A stretch of DNA of 64,000 nt, from contig VWZL01001358.1 of assembly GCA_013396915.1 (NCBI GenBank), forward strand, positions 124,001 through 188,000, given 5' to 3'. Below the pieces are notes generated by a model. That model was not told the DNA's origin, did not search any database, and saw nothing but the letters and a program-made list of their open reading frames with translations. The position numbers and the translations under genes were made by a program. Positions 26,938 through 38,307 of this stretch are shown one piece after another (position 1 is the first letter of the stretch; every line of letters begins with the position of its first letter). Origin of the DNA: Stercorarius parasiticus. Its lineage: Eukaryota > Chordata > Aves > Charadriiformes > Stercorariidae.

Positions 26938-27118
26938 AAGGAAAAAGGGAAAAGGGAAAGGGAAAATGGAAAAGGGAAAGGGAAAGGGAAAGGAAAGGGA
27001 AAGGAAAGGAAAGGAAAGGAAAGGAAAGGAAAGGAAAGGAAAGGAAAGGAAAGGAAAGGAAAGGAAAGGAAAGGAAAGGAAAGGAAAGGAAAGGAAAGGA
27101 AAAAGAAAAGGAAAAGGC
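26938..27118. repeat. GGAAA pentanucleotide microsatellite with degenerate flanks
   Basis: There are twenty-one uninterrupted GGAAA units at 26998-27102, flanked on the left by GGGAAA-rich degenerate sequence and on the right by AAAAG/GAAAA. Read as ENOX1 pre-mRNA it is a CCUUU polypyrimidine tract. It gives rise to long Lys/Gly/Glu or Phe/Leu/Ser open frames that are not genes. Confidence 0.97.
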
Positions 27119-28186
27119 AGATACCCATAAACCAGCATTGTCTGCCACTGTCTAAAACGGAAAGTGGTGAAAAATTGCACTGGTCCACAGTTTGATGGGT
27201 TTCCCTTATTTCTGCATAAATCAAGTGTTCAAACCAAGTTCTTTGCAGATATGAAGGGATTTGGGATAGCCCACAGAGAGCAGGGAATGGAGAGCAAGTC
27301 ATAAACCCTCATGCTTTTGCAGGTATGGAATGCCTCATACACAGAGAGTTCCCAGCCCCAGTCACTAGGCAGCGCACTTTGAGAAACCAGTTATTCTTTT
27401 CTATGAAGCTCCAAACCAGTAGAGACAACCTGGCTGAAATTTTATAATGAGCTTTTGTTTCCAACTGGCATAAAGGATCCCTCTACACTCTCTCACCCAC
27501 AGTCCTCTACCACAGTTACCGCTGTACCAGGTGACTTCAGCACAGGAGAGGAATAGGAGTATGCTGACAACACTGTGGCAACAGTTTCCAGCCAAGTCTG
27601 GTACACTAAAACAATGATTTCTTTAAGTCTTATGCTGCAGTTTGCAGAAGGTGAAAAAAGATATTGTCACCTCTGTTATAGACTCAATAAATATCTAGAC
27701 CACAACAGGCTATTGAGTCTAGTTCATCTCTGCTCACCATCAGATTTCCTTGCTGTCAAGAATTTCCAAGGTTATTTTGACAACAAAAGTTGCTTGGATT
27801 CAGACCAAGTTGTCTACATCTGTGATTGCAAAGCAGTATCTTGGGATGACAGATGTTTAGCTATTTTGGCTTGCTTTTCAGCTAGCGTTGCTCAGTGAAG
27901 TTCTGGAGGCACTGCAAGAGCTGAAACCTTCATGCTGGGCACCTGCAGCTCTGTCTCATGAGCTGGCAACAGAGCTCAGGAGTCTTTTGAAGTGGGTACC
28001 ATGGGGAGGTCATGACTTCCCTTAAGAAAACAACTGCAAAGCATCTGCTCAAAACCCAATCTTTCTGGGTAAATCCTGCTAAGAGCAGATATATTTCCAT
28101 CCTTTTTTTCTTTAGGATGATTTGTCCAGGCTTTTGCAACAATGTGAATCTGGTGATATCCAGAGACCTGAGATTTTGACCCCAAG

Positions 28187-28240
28187 TTTTATATATATGT
28201 ATGTGTGTGTGTGTGTGTGTACATATATATATATATATAT
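28187..28240. repeat. Compound TA/TG dinucleotide repeat
   Basis: A TA run, a TG run of about nine units and a second TA run are joined. Alternating purine-pyrimidine of this kind favours Z-DNA or slipped structures. It is likely length-polymorphic. Confidence 0.93.
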
Positions 28241-29165
28241 TCTGTAAGCTTCACTGAAGTCCACATTTAAATTGTGAATGTATGATGGCATGAACTGCCC
28301 TTTGCCAGAGTTAAAGAACCTTCTTTAGTGTTGCTTTACTTCTGTTTTTAGGATGTCACAATGGGCTCATGTGGTGAATCCATGTTGCCCAAGGGAGGCC
28401 ATCATGTTCTACCCCACTGCCTTATAGATACTGGCTATAACGCCATAGGAAAGCTAAAGCAGACCAGTATAACGACTGAACCCCACCTCTGCTTTCTAGA
28501 GTACCTAGTACAGGAGACCACACAAGACCAGTGAGAAGAGAGGGGGCTTCTTTGCATTCTCCATCCCCAACAGTCTATACAGATCCAGGGATGGTGCCAT
28601 TAATCTCACTAGAAGGCAATGGCTAATTAGCAAAATTTTAAAAATTGCAGTATGTTCTTTTGCTGGACTTTAATGATTTTTTAACCAATAAAAATAATCA
28701 TAATTTTTGTTTCTTAATTTACTATATTTAATTCCATATGTTTCTGAAAGTTTATCTTTATTTCCAGAAAAATAGTCATGTGCATGGTGTTGGTCTATAT
28801 CGTGCTCTAAATATTTCTATATTAAATTCGTGCATATATGCCAAGCTCTGGCCAAATATCCCTCAGGAGAACCAAGGATCTAAATGCTTGGAATAAGTTT
28901 TAATTAAGTATGGAAACTTCCTAGAATGAAAAGAAAAACCCTTCTAAATATAGACATCTTAAACATCTTGCAAAAAACCCACATTCGGTTGCTCCAAGCG
29001 ATGGCTAGCCATACGGAAGAAATTGTCCAGACTCCTTGCATTTTCTGGCTTAGTTCAGGAAACCTCTAGGCCTTGCTACATAAAGAAGAACTTCCATATA
29101 AAGGATTAACTCCTAAAATATTCAACTGAAAACAGATTCTGGGAACAGATGAATCTAAATCTCTG

Positions 29166-29190
29166 TATTGTATTGTATTGTATTGTATTG
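29166..29190. repeat. TATTG pentanucleotide repeat
   Basis: Five perfect TATTG units. Short microsatellite, 0.5 kb from the long hairpin. Confidence 0.93.
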
Positions 29191-29725
29191 TATAACCTCT
29201 AGAGGAGCTGGACTGGAAGTTAGGTAAGAATTAAAGATTTTTATAATTGGGCCTCTTTCCTCTTTTTCTCCTGATCTATCAATCCATCTGGGTTATTTTA
29301 CCGATCTCCCAGTTACTTAATTAATTTTTTAATAGAGGAGTGTATGTGGTGAGAACATCCGTCAGCCAAACTAACAGCAGACGGAGGGAACAGTGACAAC
29401 TAACAGCGACCAATGCAGTACCCAAAGAGACAGTAGGGTGCATCTCTGCTCCATGCTCCAAGGATGCAACACTGCACTGTCCTTCTTCGGCTTCCCAAAC
29501 ATGTTTCGTAGTTAGAACAGAGGCCAGTGTGTTGACAGCTAGATAGCCTAAGTCTAATCTGGATAATTCTGAAACAGTGGCAAGACTCACAGTTTCTTGT
29601 GACCTGGCACACAGTAAAGTAACGTGCCTGGCCACCACGTGGGGAAAGAATGCCAAACACAACTGCTAAATGCTTACTGAAAACAAATACAACTCTATGG
29701 GGTGTGAGCAGTTGTTTGCTTGATC

Positions 29726-29802
29726 TTACCACAGAAAGTAAGAAACGAAGAAATAAACTTAAATTTTAAATTTATTTCTTCGCTTCTTACTTTCTATGTT
29801 AA
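29726..29802 (-). other. Long intronic hairpin, pre-miRNA-sized
   Basis: Arms 29733-29757 and 29771-29795 are reverse complements over 25 bases with one mismatch, separated by a 13-base loop. The mismatch is A opposite C on the plus strand, which becomes a U-G wobble in minus-strand RNA, so the ENOX1 pre-mRNA can pair all 25 positions. Pairing resumes outward (29726-29728, 29730-29731 with 29797-29798, 29800-29802) after single mismatches, giving a stem of about 32 positions. It lies 721 bases downstream of an exon in the transcript. It could be a miRNA-like hairpin, a small inverted-repeat element or a structural splicing element. The arms are purine- or pyrimidine-biased and AT-rich. Confidence 0.75.
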
Positions 29803-30446
29803 CTATTAAAGACAGGAATCCCCGAGCTGCACCCTTGAAAAATGTTAACTCAGTAAATGTACCTAGAAAAAAAACAAACAAGCAAGCAAGCACATACCTA
29901 AACAAGACACTATCTTGCACAAGTAATTCTAACCCCAAAGAGGGAATGAAAGAATGGATGGTGTGTGTCACAGATAAGTTGTACCACTGCATCTGAGGGG
30001 CATGTTAGAATGCAGCTCATAAGGGCCATTTAAATGCCAGGATTGGGACAGTCACATGCATGTAAGGTAGTAACGTATCAGTCAAGAAATAATGACATTT
30101 TAAGAATCAGGCCTTCAATAGGAAGGATGTTTATAACAGGTTGTCTTATTATGAGAACATTTCCAAAGTAGATGATGACAGCAACTGAGCAGAAAAAAAA
30201 CCCCACTGTAGTATTCTGAAGCTTGTGTTTTAGCTGTTAAAGCATGGGTAGATGGACAGATGTCATACATTTCTAGCAGTTGAGTGAGTATCATTCCCAT
30301 TGGCATAGAAATGGCAGAGTAATGGGGGAAAGCTAACAGGGCAGGTAATGAAATACATCGGCGAGAAATCGGCTCGCCTGCTCTGACTTCTGGATGGCTC
30401 CTGCTCTGGAGGAATAATACACTGAAAAGTATCAAATGCTGCTTAC

Positions 30447-30680
30447 CTTTCAATTTTTCAGCCAGCAAAGCAGCTTCGTGTTCAGAATAATGCATTATTG
30501 CCGGAGGAGAAGGAGGGCGCAGTCTGTCTTCTTCCATTTTACGTCTGTGGCGTTCCTCTCTGGCCAGCATTCTTTGTTTGCATTCCCATTCATAAAAGTC
30601 ATCTCTTGCCTGAGCAAAATCAACATGAAGGCGACCTGAATCCTTTTTGTCTGTGCTAGATCCTAATCTCATGCGGTAAC
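30447..30680 (-). CDS. ENOX1: ENOX1 coding exon: end of the RRM and charged helix
   Basis: This exon of 234 bases (78 codons, phase 1 to phase 1) completes the RRM with YRMRLGSSTDKKDSGRLHV and DFAQARDDFYEWECKQ. A highly charged, probably helical arm follows (REERHRRKMEEDRLR), then PPSPP and HYSEHEAALLAEKLK. The acceptor is TTGATTTCAG and the donor is GTAAGC. A 33-base assembly gap begins 43 bases upstream of the exon's 5' edge, close to where the branch point would lie. The residues after KQRM (LARE) and RRKM are states I recall from the paralogue ENOX2 rather than human ENOX1, but the rest fits ENOX1. Confidence 0.96.
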
Positions 30681-30723
30681 CTGAAATCAACAAGCAGAAC
30701 TAACTGTTGCAGGACATCTTTGC

Positions 30724-30756
30724 NNNNNNNNNNNNNNNNNNNNNNNNNNNNNNNNN
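30724..30756. other. Assembly gap (33 N)
   Basis: A run of 33 N is immediately followed by seven C. The poly-C edge suggests a C/G-rich stretch that was hard to read. The gap starts 43 bases upstream of an ENOX1 exon in transcript direction. Confidence 0.99.
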
Positions 30757-33549
30757 CCCCCCCAAGTACAAGCTAAGTAAAAATGCACATTAACAGATGC
30801 CCACATATCTATGCAGGATCTATTGACCATTGTGTTTTCACAGGAAGATAAACATTCATCCACTCATTTTTCCTCGCAATTTTCTGCATCGCCTATCAAC
30901 ATAGTAGATGAGCTGAAAAGTCGATCCAAAGGTACAGAATCTACATTCCTGTTTAGAGGTGTCCCAAAATATGTATTTTTTCCTACTTGATACTCCCAAC
31001 CTTTATAAGTGCAAAGGCCAGCTAAAGAATAAACAACTCCTAAAGAAGGATCTGGTTTCGGTCCGAATGTAGAGTCCTCCTTCCCCTGATCCTGTTGAGA
31101 TCCTGTACAGTTCAGTGCTTTTCTCCAGCCCGCCAAAGGAATTGGAAGTATGGGGAAAGGCTGAATTTTATAAAAATCATGACTACAGATGAATGAGAAA
31201 ATTGTGCTACACAAATTCCTGTGCCACAAAGAGGGTGGTGTCATAACTGCGCTGCTGCTAGATGTCCAATTTTGAGGCTTTACAATTCCAAACACTGCTT
31301 CCCAGTTCCCCACTGGAAATAATCTGTCAGCAAATATAAACCACCTGCAAATGAATTGGGTTCAGCCTTCTTTAAAGTAATTTTAAGAGTGCGGATGGAT
31401 TTGTTAGACATTTGCAAGATCTCTTTCAGAACAAACAATGAAACTTGTTGTGCCTCACCTTTAGCGACGTTCTTCGTAATTTGGTCAATATATCATATGC
31501 TAAAGCTAGCAAAATGCAAAAGCTTTAAATTCAGGGCTACACAGCAGTACAACAGGGCCCTGTCCTGAACTAAAACCCTTGACTGCTGTCAGAAGACAAA
31601 CAAATCATGCCAAAGCTATAAAAGGAGCTTTTCGTGACCATACTGTGGAAGAACATATGCTGGGCACCTATCTTTTTTGCAAGTTTTATTTCCGAGGCTG
31701 ACAGATACTCGCAGTTTCTCCAACTTTTAAAATGCTGATTCGGAGGAAGTGTGAGAAAGCACCGTGTAGAAAGCTGCAAACAGAGCCTTCAGATGCAGGT
31801 AAAATTAATCAGCCTGCACAGGGGCTAGCTCTAATTTCTCCATGCCAACCCGCTGCAGTAGCCTCAGAAGCAGAGCAGCCCAGCAGAGACTTCTCAAGTC
31901 ATGGGATGCTGCGGAGACGAACCCTCTGCTGAGCTGGAACATAGGAGACTTCAGAAACACACACTGCCACAACCGCTGCGTAGTAACTCCAGGGGCAGGA
32001 AACTCCTGTTCAAAATGGCAGGAAAAATGGTGTTTGCTGCTTTTGAACAGCAATCCAAGACAACCTACTTTTCAGTCTCATGGTTTGCCTGTGGTTGGAA
32101 GAGCTTCAGCACCTCACCACCATGGTTAAAACTCAGTTTTGAACTCCCTCCAGGGGCAGCAAAGCTAAGACTTGTGCAGTCGATTAGGAGCATCTTTGCA
32201 AAAATGTGCATTTAGGCATAGTCTGTTTGTTTTACTGCTAGAAAAACATCCTGCTGTATGAACACAAGGGTCTGTCTGCACTATGGCACATATGAGGCAA
32301 CAGCTTCAAAGACATCAAATATCCATATATGTACTGATCCTTAAAAAAAAAAAACACAACAATCAAAACCCAAACTACAATCTGGGTGCCTTTTGATTTG
32401 ACATTTTGCTTTCAAACATCTTGTGGAGTTCAGCTAAGTAGCCTGTCAGTGAGGAAGAAGTGTGACTTTCGTTTTTCAACAAGGAGCCCAAACCCAGATG
32501 ACAAACTGGAGCCAAGTGTTTCAGAGGTCCTTCGAAGCCAGAAGACATCAAAAACTTCCATGAAACCTACCAAATCTGGTCTCCAAGGTTCACAAGCTTG
32601 GGGTGAAGCAGAACTGAATATTGCAAGAGAGGCAAATGAAGGGATTGTTATTTTAAAGCCCCCTTTATTTTGCTCTGCTTTCTCTTGCTCAGAGGAGTAA
32701 ACACTACCTTTTTTTTTCCGCCGAAGGCTGTTTGTGATCTTATATGTAGCTCCAGTCACAAGGTGTTGAAAGGAAGAGTTTCGGACACGGCATATTCAGC
32801 GAGACATAATAGAAGAAGAGTGTGGATGACCTTTCAGAGCTGGTCCCTGAACTAATGAGGGGGTAATTATGTGGTTTTATCCACAGAGGTGTAGGCACGA
32901 AGGGGTCAGCCAAAAGGGGTCATTGGTGCAGCCACCCTGATAACTGTGACAAATGTTAACCAGTCCCCGCCTCCCAAGTTCGACTTGCCAGCTGCATTCC
33001 TCACGTAGTGATTTCTCTGTGCCAAAATAGCATTATCAGCAACGTGAAAGGACACTGCCAAGGTGCCAGGTCTCGTGAACCTAAAATTAGATCTCCCAGC
33101 TGGGCTGTACTTTCCAGGAAGACATAGCCTCTCTTCCTCTCCCCCGTCTTTTGCCTCTGTTGGCAGACACACACTGGGCAGCGAGAAACACGGCACTGGT
33201 AGACCTCACAGCCCCACTTCATCTGAATAAAGAACTAATGAAAAGGACTGTGCATCTACAGGTTGCGTGCGCACCGGCAAAGCTGAGTTTTATTAAAGTG
33301 GCCCTCATTTTTGAAGTAAATGGGGATAATGGAAAATAAACCCCATTGAACAGTGTAAATTGCAGTTCGAAAACCAGTACCCTGTGTAGCACTGGACAAA
33401 TGGTTCCTTTTAGGTAACCAGTTTAAATGCCTCCAAATTAAGTTGAGAATTTTCAAATTGCCCATGAATTACACTGAAAAATCTGACTGCCTGTTTAACT
33501 CTTAAGACTGAAGGTGGTCAGTCAGCCAGGTGGTTACCACGAGCCCAGA

Positions 33550-33660
33550 AAGTTAGAATAACCTGGATTGGAAGGGACCTTGGATGTCACCTTCTCCAAA
33601 AACTCTCTCAGAGCAGAGTAAACTTCAAAGTCAGACCAGGTTGCTCAGGGCTTGGCATCT
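33550..33660 (-). mobile_element. Old CR1-like fragment, antisense
   Basis: The segment contains AACCTGGATTGGAAGGGACC, a degenerate middle, and AGACCAGGTTGCTCAGGGCT. These are spaced as in the reverse complement of a CR1 3' region. It is more diverged than the copies at 13.3 and 46.0 kb, so it is probably an older subfamily. Confidence 0.75.
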
Positions 33661-35142
33661 TTCCCTTAAGAAAAACAGCAAACGCCTTTGGCATGGCTTC
33701 TTGCACCTTCCTAAATCAGGCTTTGTGGACACGACAGGACCATTGGCCTGGCCAACGGAGAACAGACTCCTTGAGGGGTTGATGGCCAGCAAAACGCTGT
33801 GTAGCAAGGGGTGCGCAACTGGCAGGTCCTATTTTGTATATGGGATCCTCAGGCACCCATTTGGGATGGCAGCTCTGAGCCACGGGGCAACTGGGAGGCT
33901 CGCTCTTTTCCAGTACTGCGTCTCCTTATTGATGTTCAAGGGTATTGGAATGTATGAGAGAACCACCTGCCATTGCCTTCCCTTCATGCATGGGCAATGA
34001 ATTGCCCTCACAGACCCTTTTCCTCATGTCTTTGCTTAGGACTGCAGCTAGCACTAACTGCGTGCCTGGCTTGTCAGTTTTAATTTCAGTTTCACACACA
34101 ATGGCAAGAGGAAAAGACTTTGGGAACTTGCCAAGATCCTCGCTTTAAAGCAGCAGCAACAGGAAAAATTAATGAGGGTGCTAAATAAAAATCAAACACA
34201 GTATTTCCATATCACAGGTCTACTCAAAACTCTGTGGGTTGACTTACCTTTGAGTGTTGCTATATTGGGGACCGGCCAATAGCTGCTCTCTAACTGGGGA
34301 TTTAGATCAGATGTTGATCAGCGAGAACATAAAATAAAACCAGTACAGGGTACTAAATGGAAACCCACAGGGGAAAATATCAGGACAGGAAAAGTGTATA
34401 CACAGGTTTTGGGGTATAAACAGGTCTGTCTCAAGCCACCTGTTTGTCCCATATTTTCAAGTCTGGGGCCATCAATATTTGCAGGAGTTACAGAATTGTC
34501 AGCCACAAAAGTACACACAATTTGGAGAAAGAGCTTTCTTGTGGGCTGGTATGTTGATTTTAGAAAGCCTTTTCCTCGGGAGATCAATGTGTAACTTTCG
34601 GGGCTAAATGAAAACCGCCTTTCCTCAAGTCAACTTTTTTATCATAGTCTTCTATCCACCTCCCAGTCTCCTTTTCATACATGTTTACTTGGGAATAGAA
34701 AGGAAAAAGATCAGTGATTAAACGATGGATTTTGTAATCACTTGCACTATTCTGATGATAAGCACGGGATAAATACAAAGTTCAACGAGATTAGATGGGA
34801 GAGACAGATAAAACTGATTAGGTAGACAAAATTACCATTATATTACAGATATCAAAGGCATGACTTTGCCCTAATATAACATGCATACAATATTAACCAC
34901 AAATTCTGTTTGTACGTCTTTTTTGTCTCTTTTAGGGAAAAGAAAACGCCTTAGCAATATGCTTTATCCCCACCATTTCAGAATGCATTATGTTTGAGAA
35001 TGGAATAAAGACTGGTTAAAAAGCCCCAATTATTTAAGTACAAATAAAACATGCCCCTGCCCCTTGCCAGACCTCCCTGCTCTACGGTGGTGGGGGACAG
35101 TCAGTGCTCCCTGTTTCATCTGCAGAGTTGAGCGCTGGTGGT

Positions 35143-35883
35143 TGGGACAATCCTCGTTATCAATACAGGCTGGGGGATGATGTGATAGAGAGTAGCCCTG
35201 CGGAAAAGGACTCGGGGGTACTCATGGATGAAAAGCTGGGCATGAGCCAACAATGTGTGCTTGCAGCCCAGAAAGCCAATCACATTCTGGGCTGCATCAA
35301 AAGAACCGTGGCCAGCAGATCCAAAGAGGTAATTCTCCCCCTCTACTCTGCTCTCATGAGACCCCACCTGGAGTACTGTGTCCAGCTCTGGAGCCCTCAG
35401 CACAAGAAGGACATGGACCTGTTGGAGCGGGTCCAGAGGAGGGCCACGAAGATGATCAAAGGGATGGAGCACCTCTCCTGTGAAGACAGGCTGAGAGAGT
35501 TGGGGTTGTTCAGCCTGGAGAAGAGAAGGCTCCGGGGAGACCTTAGAGCCCCTTCCAGTGCCTGAAGGGGGGCCTACAAGAAAGCTGGGGAGGGGCTGTT
35601 TGCAAGGGCAGGTAGCGATAGGACGAGGGACAATGGTTTTAAACTAGAGCAGGGTTAGGTTTAGATGAGACATTAGGAAGAAGTTCTTTACAATGAGGGT
35701 GGTGAGGCACTGGAACAGGTTGCCCAGAGAGGTGGTGGAGGCCCCATCCCTGGAGACATTCAAGGCCAGGCTTGATGAGGCTCTGAGCAACCTGATCTAG
35801 TTAAAGACATCCCTGCTTACTGCAGGGGGGTCATCTTTAAAGGTCCCTTCCAACCCAACACATTCTATGATTCTATGATTCTA
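35143..35883 (+). mobile_element. CR1 LINE, 5'-truncated copy with end of ORF2 and 3' tail
   Basis: The plus strand encodes the C-terminal part of a CR1 reverse-transcriptase polyprotein, with the typical segments [45 protein letters not shown] and [15 protein letters not shown]. The frame breaks just after that last segment (a stop at about 35563). The following sequence still carries the CR1-like wording for GTGAGGCACTGGAACAGGTT and the 3' end with repeated ATTCTATG units. The copy lacks the 5' part of ORF2 and all of ORF1, as most CR1 copies do. It lies antisense to ENOX1, inside an intron. It cannot be autonomous. Confidence 0.93.
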
Positions 35884-38100
35884 AGTGAAACTTGGCCCTG
35901 TTTTTCCTTCTCCTCTCTCTCTTTCCCTGATCTGGTCAGAGACACTAAGTACAGCACTTTAGAAGAAAGAAAAGGTGCGGAGGAAAAAGACAGATGGGGA
36001 GGCAGGCTGCAGAGCAGACGGTAAGAGGAAGCGTAGACAGCAGTGCGACTGTGACGAAAGGAAACGGAAGAAGGAAGGATGGATGAGGAACTTGGAAATA
36101 AACTGGCAGAAAATTCAGGATGAGGAAGGGAATCTGCCACCTCCATCTCTGCTCGTTTCCCTTACCCTGAATGCGCACCCTCGTGCATTATGAAGGAGCA
36201 CACATGGCAGCAGAGGGAATTTCCTACCTCTAATCATCAAATCTAGTCCTCCAGGATTTAAGGCATATAAAATTAAAACAAAACTTGACTTGAGTGAAGT
36301 AAAGGGTGCCGAGAAGCAGGAAACTGAGCTAGAGGGACACTGGCTCTGGCCCAGGGTGACAGCCTGCATGTTTCTGAGCTTTTCTTTGCTCTATTTCTTG
36401 CCACTTGTTTTGTTTATCATATACAGTAATCCCACCTCCTACCGAATCTGGTGTGCCCCTCCTCTGCTCCTTTACTTGTGGAGATGGGGCCCACCTAGAC
36501 AGACGTTGGAAGCTGGGAAATGTCCTACTGCTTCTTACCACTGTGATGCCTGCTAATCTGTCCCAGTGAACTCCAGAATTATGGAAGTAAAGTGAATGAA
36601 CAAATAAACAGGAAGGATGGAAACTGGGAAGAGAGGATGAGGAGGGAAGAAGAAATGAAGTGAAAATAAAAATAAAAGGAAGCAAAAAAACCTGGGTGGA
36701 ATAGAGATCTGGAAGAAACGTGAAAATACAGCAATATTTCAAAGCAATCTTTATGTAGACCTCATAAAACTCACACTTTTCTGTAGGTCTTCAAATAGAT
36801 ATTTAAAGCAAGCAGCCAAGTTAGAAAAAAAAAACCACCAGAAACCCAAAGACAAAAACCCTTGTGAAACAAAGGAGTTAGGTTTTTCCTGACCACGTAT
36901 TTCAAAAGTTCAGATGTTTTCTTTTCTTTCTTTCATTTTAATATGTAGTTAATGGTGATTTGAGATACCACTTGGTTCTAGCTGTGTGAGCTTCCTATGG
37001 ACACTTACAGGACATTGAGGTTATGTCTTTACTGCTAAATAGAAGATGGTCAGGGTGGGAGCTCAAACTAGGAACCGCTAATCGTTAGCTGTCTCCCGGG
37101 CTCCATTTTGGATGGTCCCAGTGGGTTCCTTCGAGGTCACCCTACACAGGGTGGGTGGCTGGAAGCCAGTCTGTGTCAGCTTATCTTGGCGAAGGAGCAG
37201 TCCCCGGTCCTTGTTTATTTAAGAATACCTTGCATGTGGGGTGAAAGTGCTACACTACACTTGTGGGGCAAAATAACACTTGTAGGTCTCCCCAGGACCC
37301 TGAAGGAGAGATGAACCAGCCTGTGGAGACACATAGATACAGGGGATGGGTGAAATGTGAGGAAGGGCTCAATTAGGAAGCCAATCCTCATATGAAGGAA
37401 CCTGTAACCTTAAGAGGGCACTGACAGTCACTGGAAGTCTGACACATGAAAGCAGAATTGTTTTTAATCTTTTTTCTTCTTTCTTTTTTTCTTTTTTCCC
37501 TGTTGAGTTAGAGGTGTGGGACTTTTGTCTGTTCCTTTGTTGGAAAACAAAAGAGATTCTGAAATTTTACACCTGAGTTTCTGTGGCGCTCGTTGTCCTG
37601 GGAGGCAACAGACGTAGCCTACAGATGGGGCTCAAAATCAAACCCATGCGGTAGCTGAATACATGCACGCATAAAGGCAGACTTTATTCAGACTGCACTG
37701 CAAATCTATAAAAATATGCCAGTGAAATTGCCAGCCTATCAGAGAAATTGGCACTGGAAAACAGCAGCGCTCCTGGCCTAGTGCCGTCCTCTTTCCACAA
37801 CCTGTGAGCAAAACCATATAAACCTGTGTAAATCGAAAATAAGATTGTTCTGTAGTGAATTTCAGGATCTGTTGCAATGTTGTGGGATGGCAAGAAATTG
37901 CTCCCGGGTAAGCAATGTACAAAACCATGCACAAGTCTTGGCAGAAGCAGAGAAGTACAGAATTGCCCCTTGCCCCTCCAAGCTACAGCCACTGAGCTCA
38001 AGAAAGACTTGCTGAGATAAAAGCTAGGAAAATAAGCAAACATTAGCATCACAAAATACAAATGAGAAGCAAGGAAAATCCATTAAAGAATGTGAAGTAC

Positions 38101-38307
38101 CAGAAAGGTAAATGGCTTTATCAACCATGAACTCCTCTGCAAAACGAATGTGGCAAAAATTCTTCTTGCTTTTCCGAATTGCTGTTATATCTCCACACTG
38201 CTCAAAGACTTCCTGAATAATTTCCTCCGTTGCGTTTTCTGGTAATCCTCCAACAAACACTGTTTTACACCCAGGAGGTCTCTCTCTTGTTGAAGGTGGT
38301 GGAAGAT
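38101..38307 (-). CDS. ENOX1: ENOX1 coding exon: N-terminal part of the RRM domain
   Basis: This exon of 207 bases (69 codons, phase 1 to phase 1) begins in the Asn/Leu of NLPPPSTRERPPG and runs through most of an RNA-recognition motif. The RNP2-like strand is TVFVGGL and the RNP1-like strand is KNFCHIRFA. Between them is the acidic helix NATEEIIQEVFEQCG. The exon ends in AIYLSG, and the Gly codon is split with the next exon. The RRM fold is diagnostic of the ENOX family, although RNA binding is not its known role. The acceptor reads TTGACTTAG. The donor is GTACTT, weaker than consensus. Skipping this exon would keep the frame but delete both RNP motifs. Confidence 0.96.

Larger units (their letters stand above)
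18364..30446 (-). other. ENOX1: ENOX1 intron, 12.1 kb
   Basis: This intron lies between the 234-base and 213-base exons, with donor GTAAGC and acceptor TTCTAG. It contains a MIR-like remnant (19658-19742), a 19-base duplication (22579-22616), a CpG-rich patch (24350-24880), a GGAAA microsatellite (26938-27118), TA/TG and TATTG repeats near 28.2 and 29.2 kb, and a strong hairpin (29726-29802). No further coding exon is visible. Confidence 0.85.
30681..38100 (-). other. ENOX1: ENOX1 intron, 7.4 kb
   Basis: This intron splits a Gly codon inside the RRM. It contains an assembly gap (30724-30756), an old antisense CR1 fragment (33550-33660), the largest CR1 copy (35143-35883) and purine-biased stretches around 35960-36130 and 36600-36690. 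The remaining sequence has no supported feature. Confidence 0.85.

Noticed and set aside
26818..27302. Several long Lys/Gly/Glu or Phe/Leu/Ser open frames on both strands
   Set aside because: They are translations of the GGAAA microsatellite and have no coding support.
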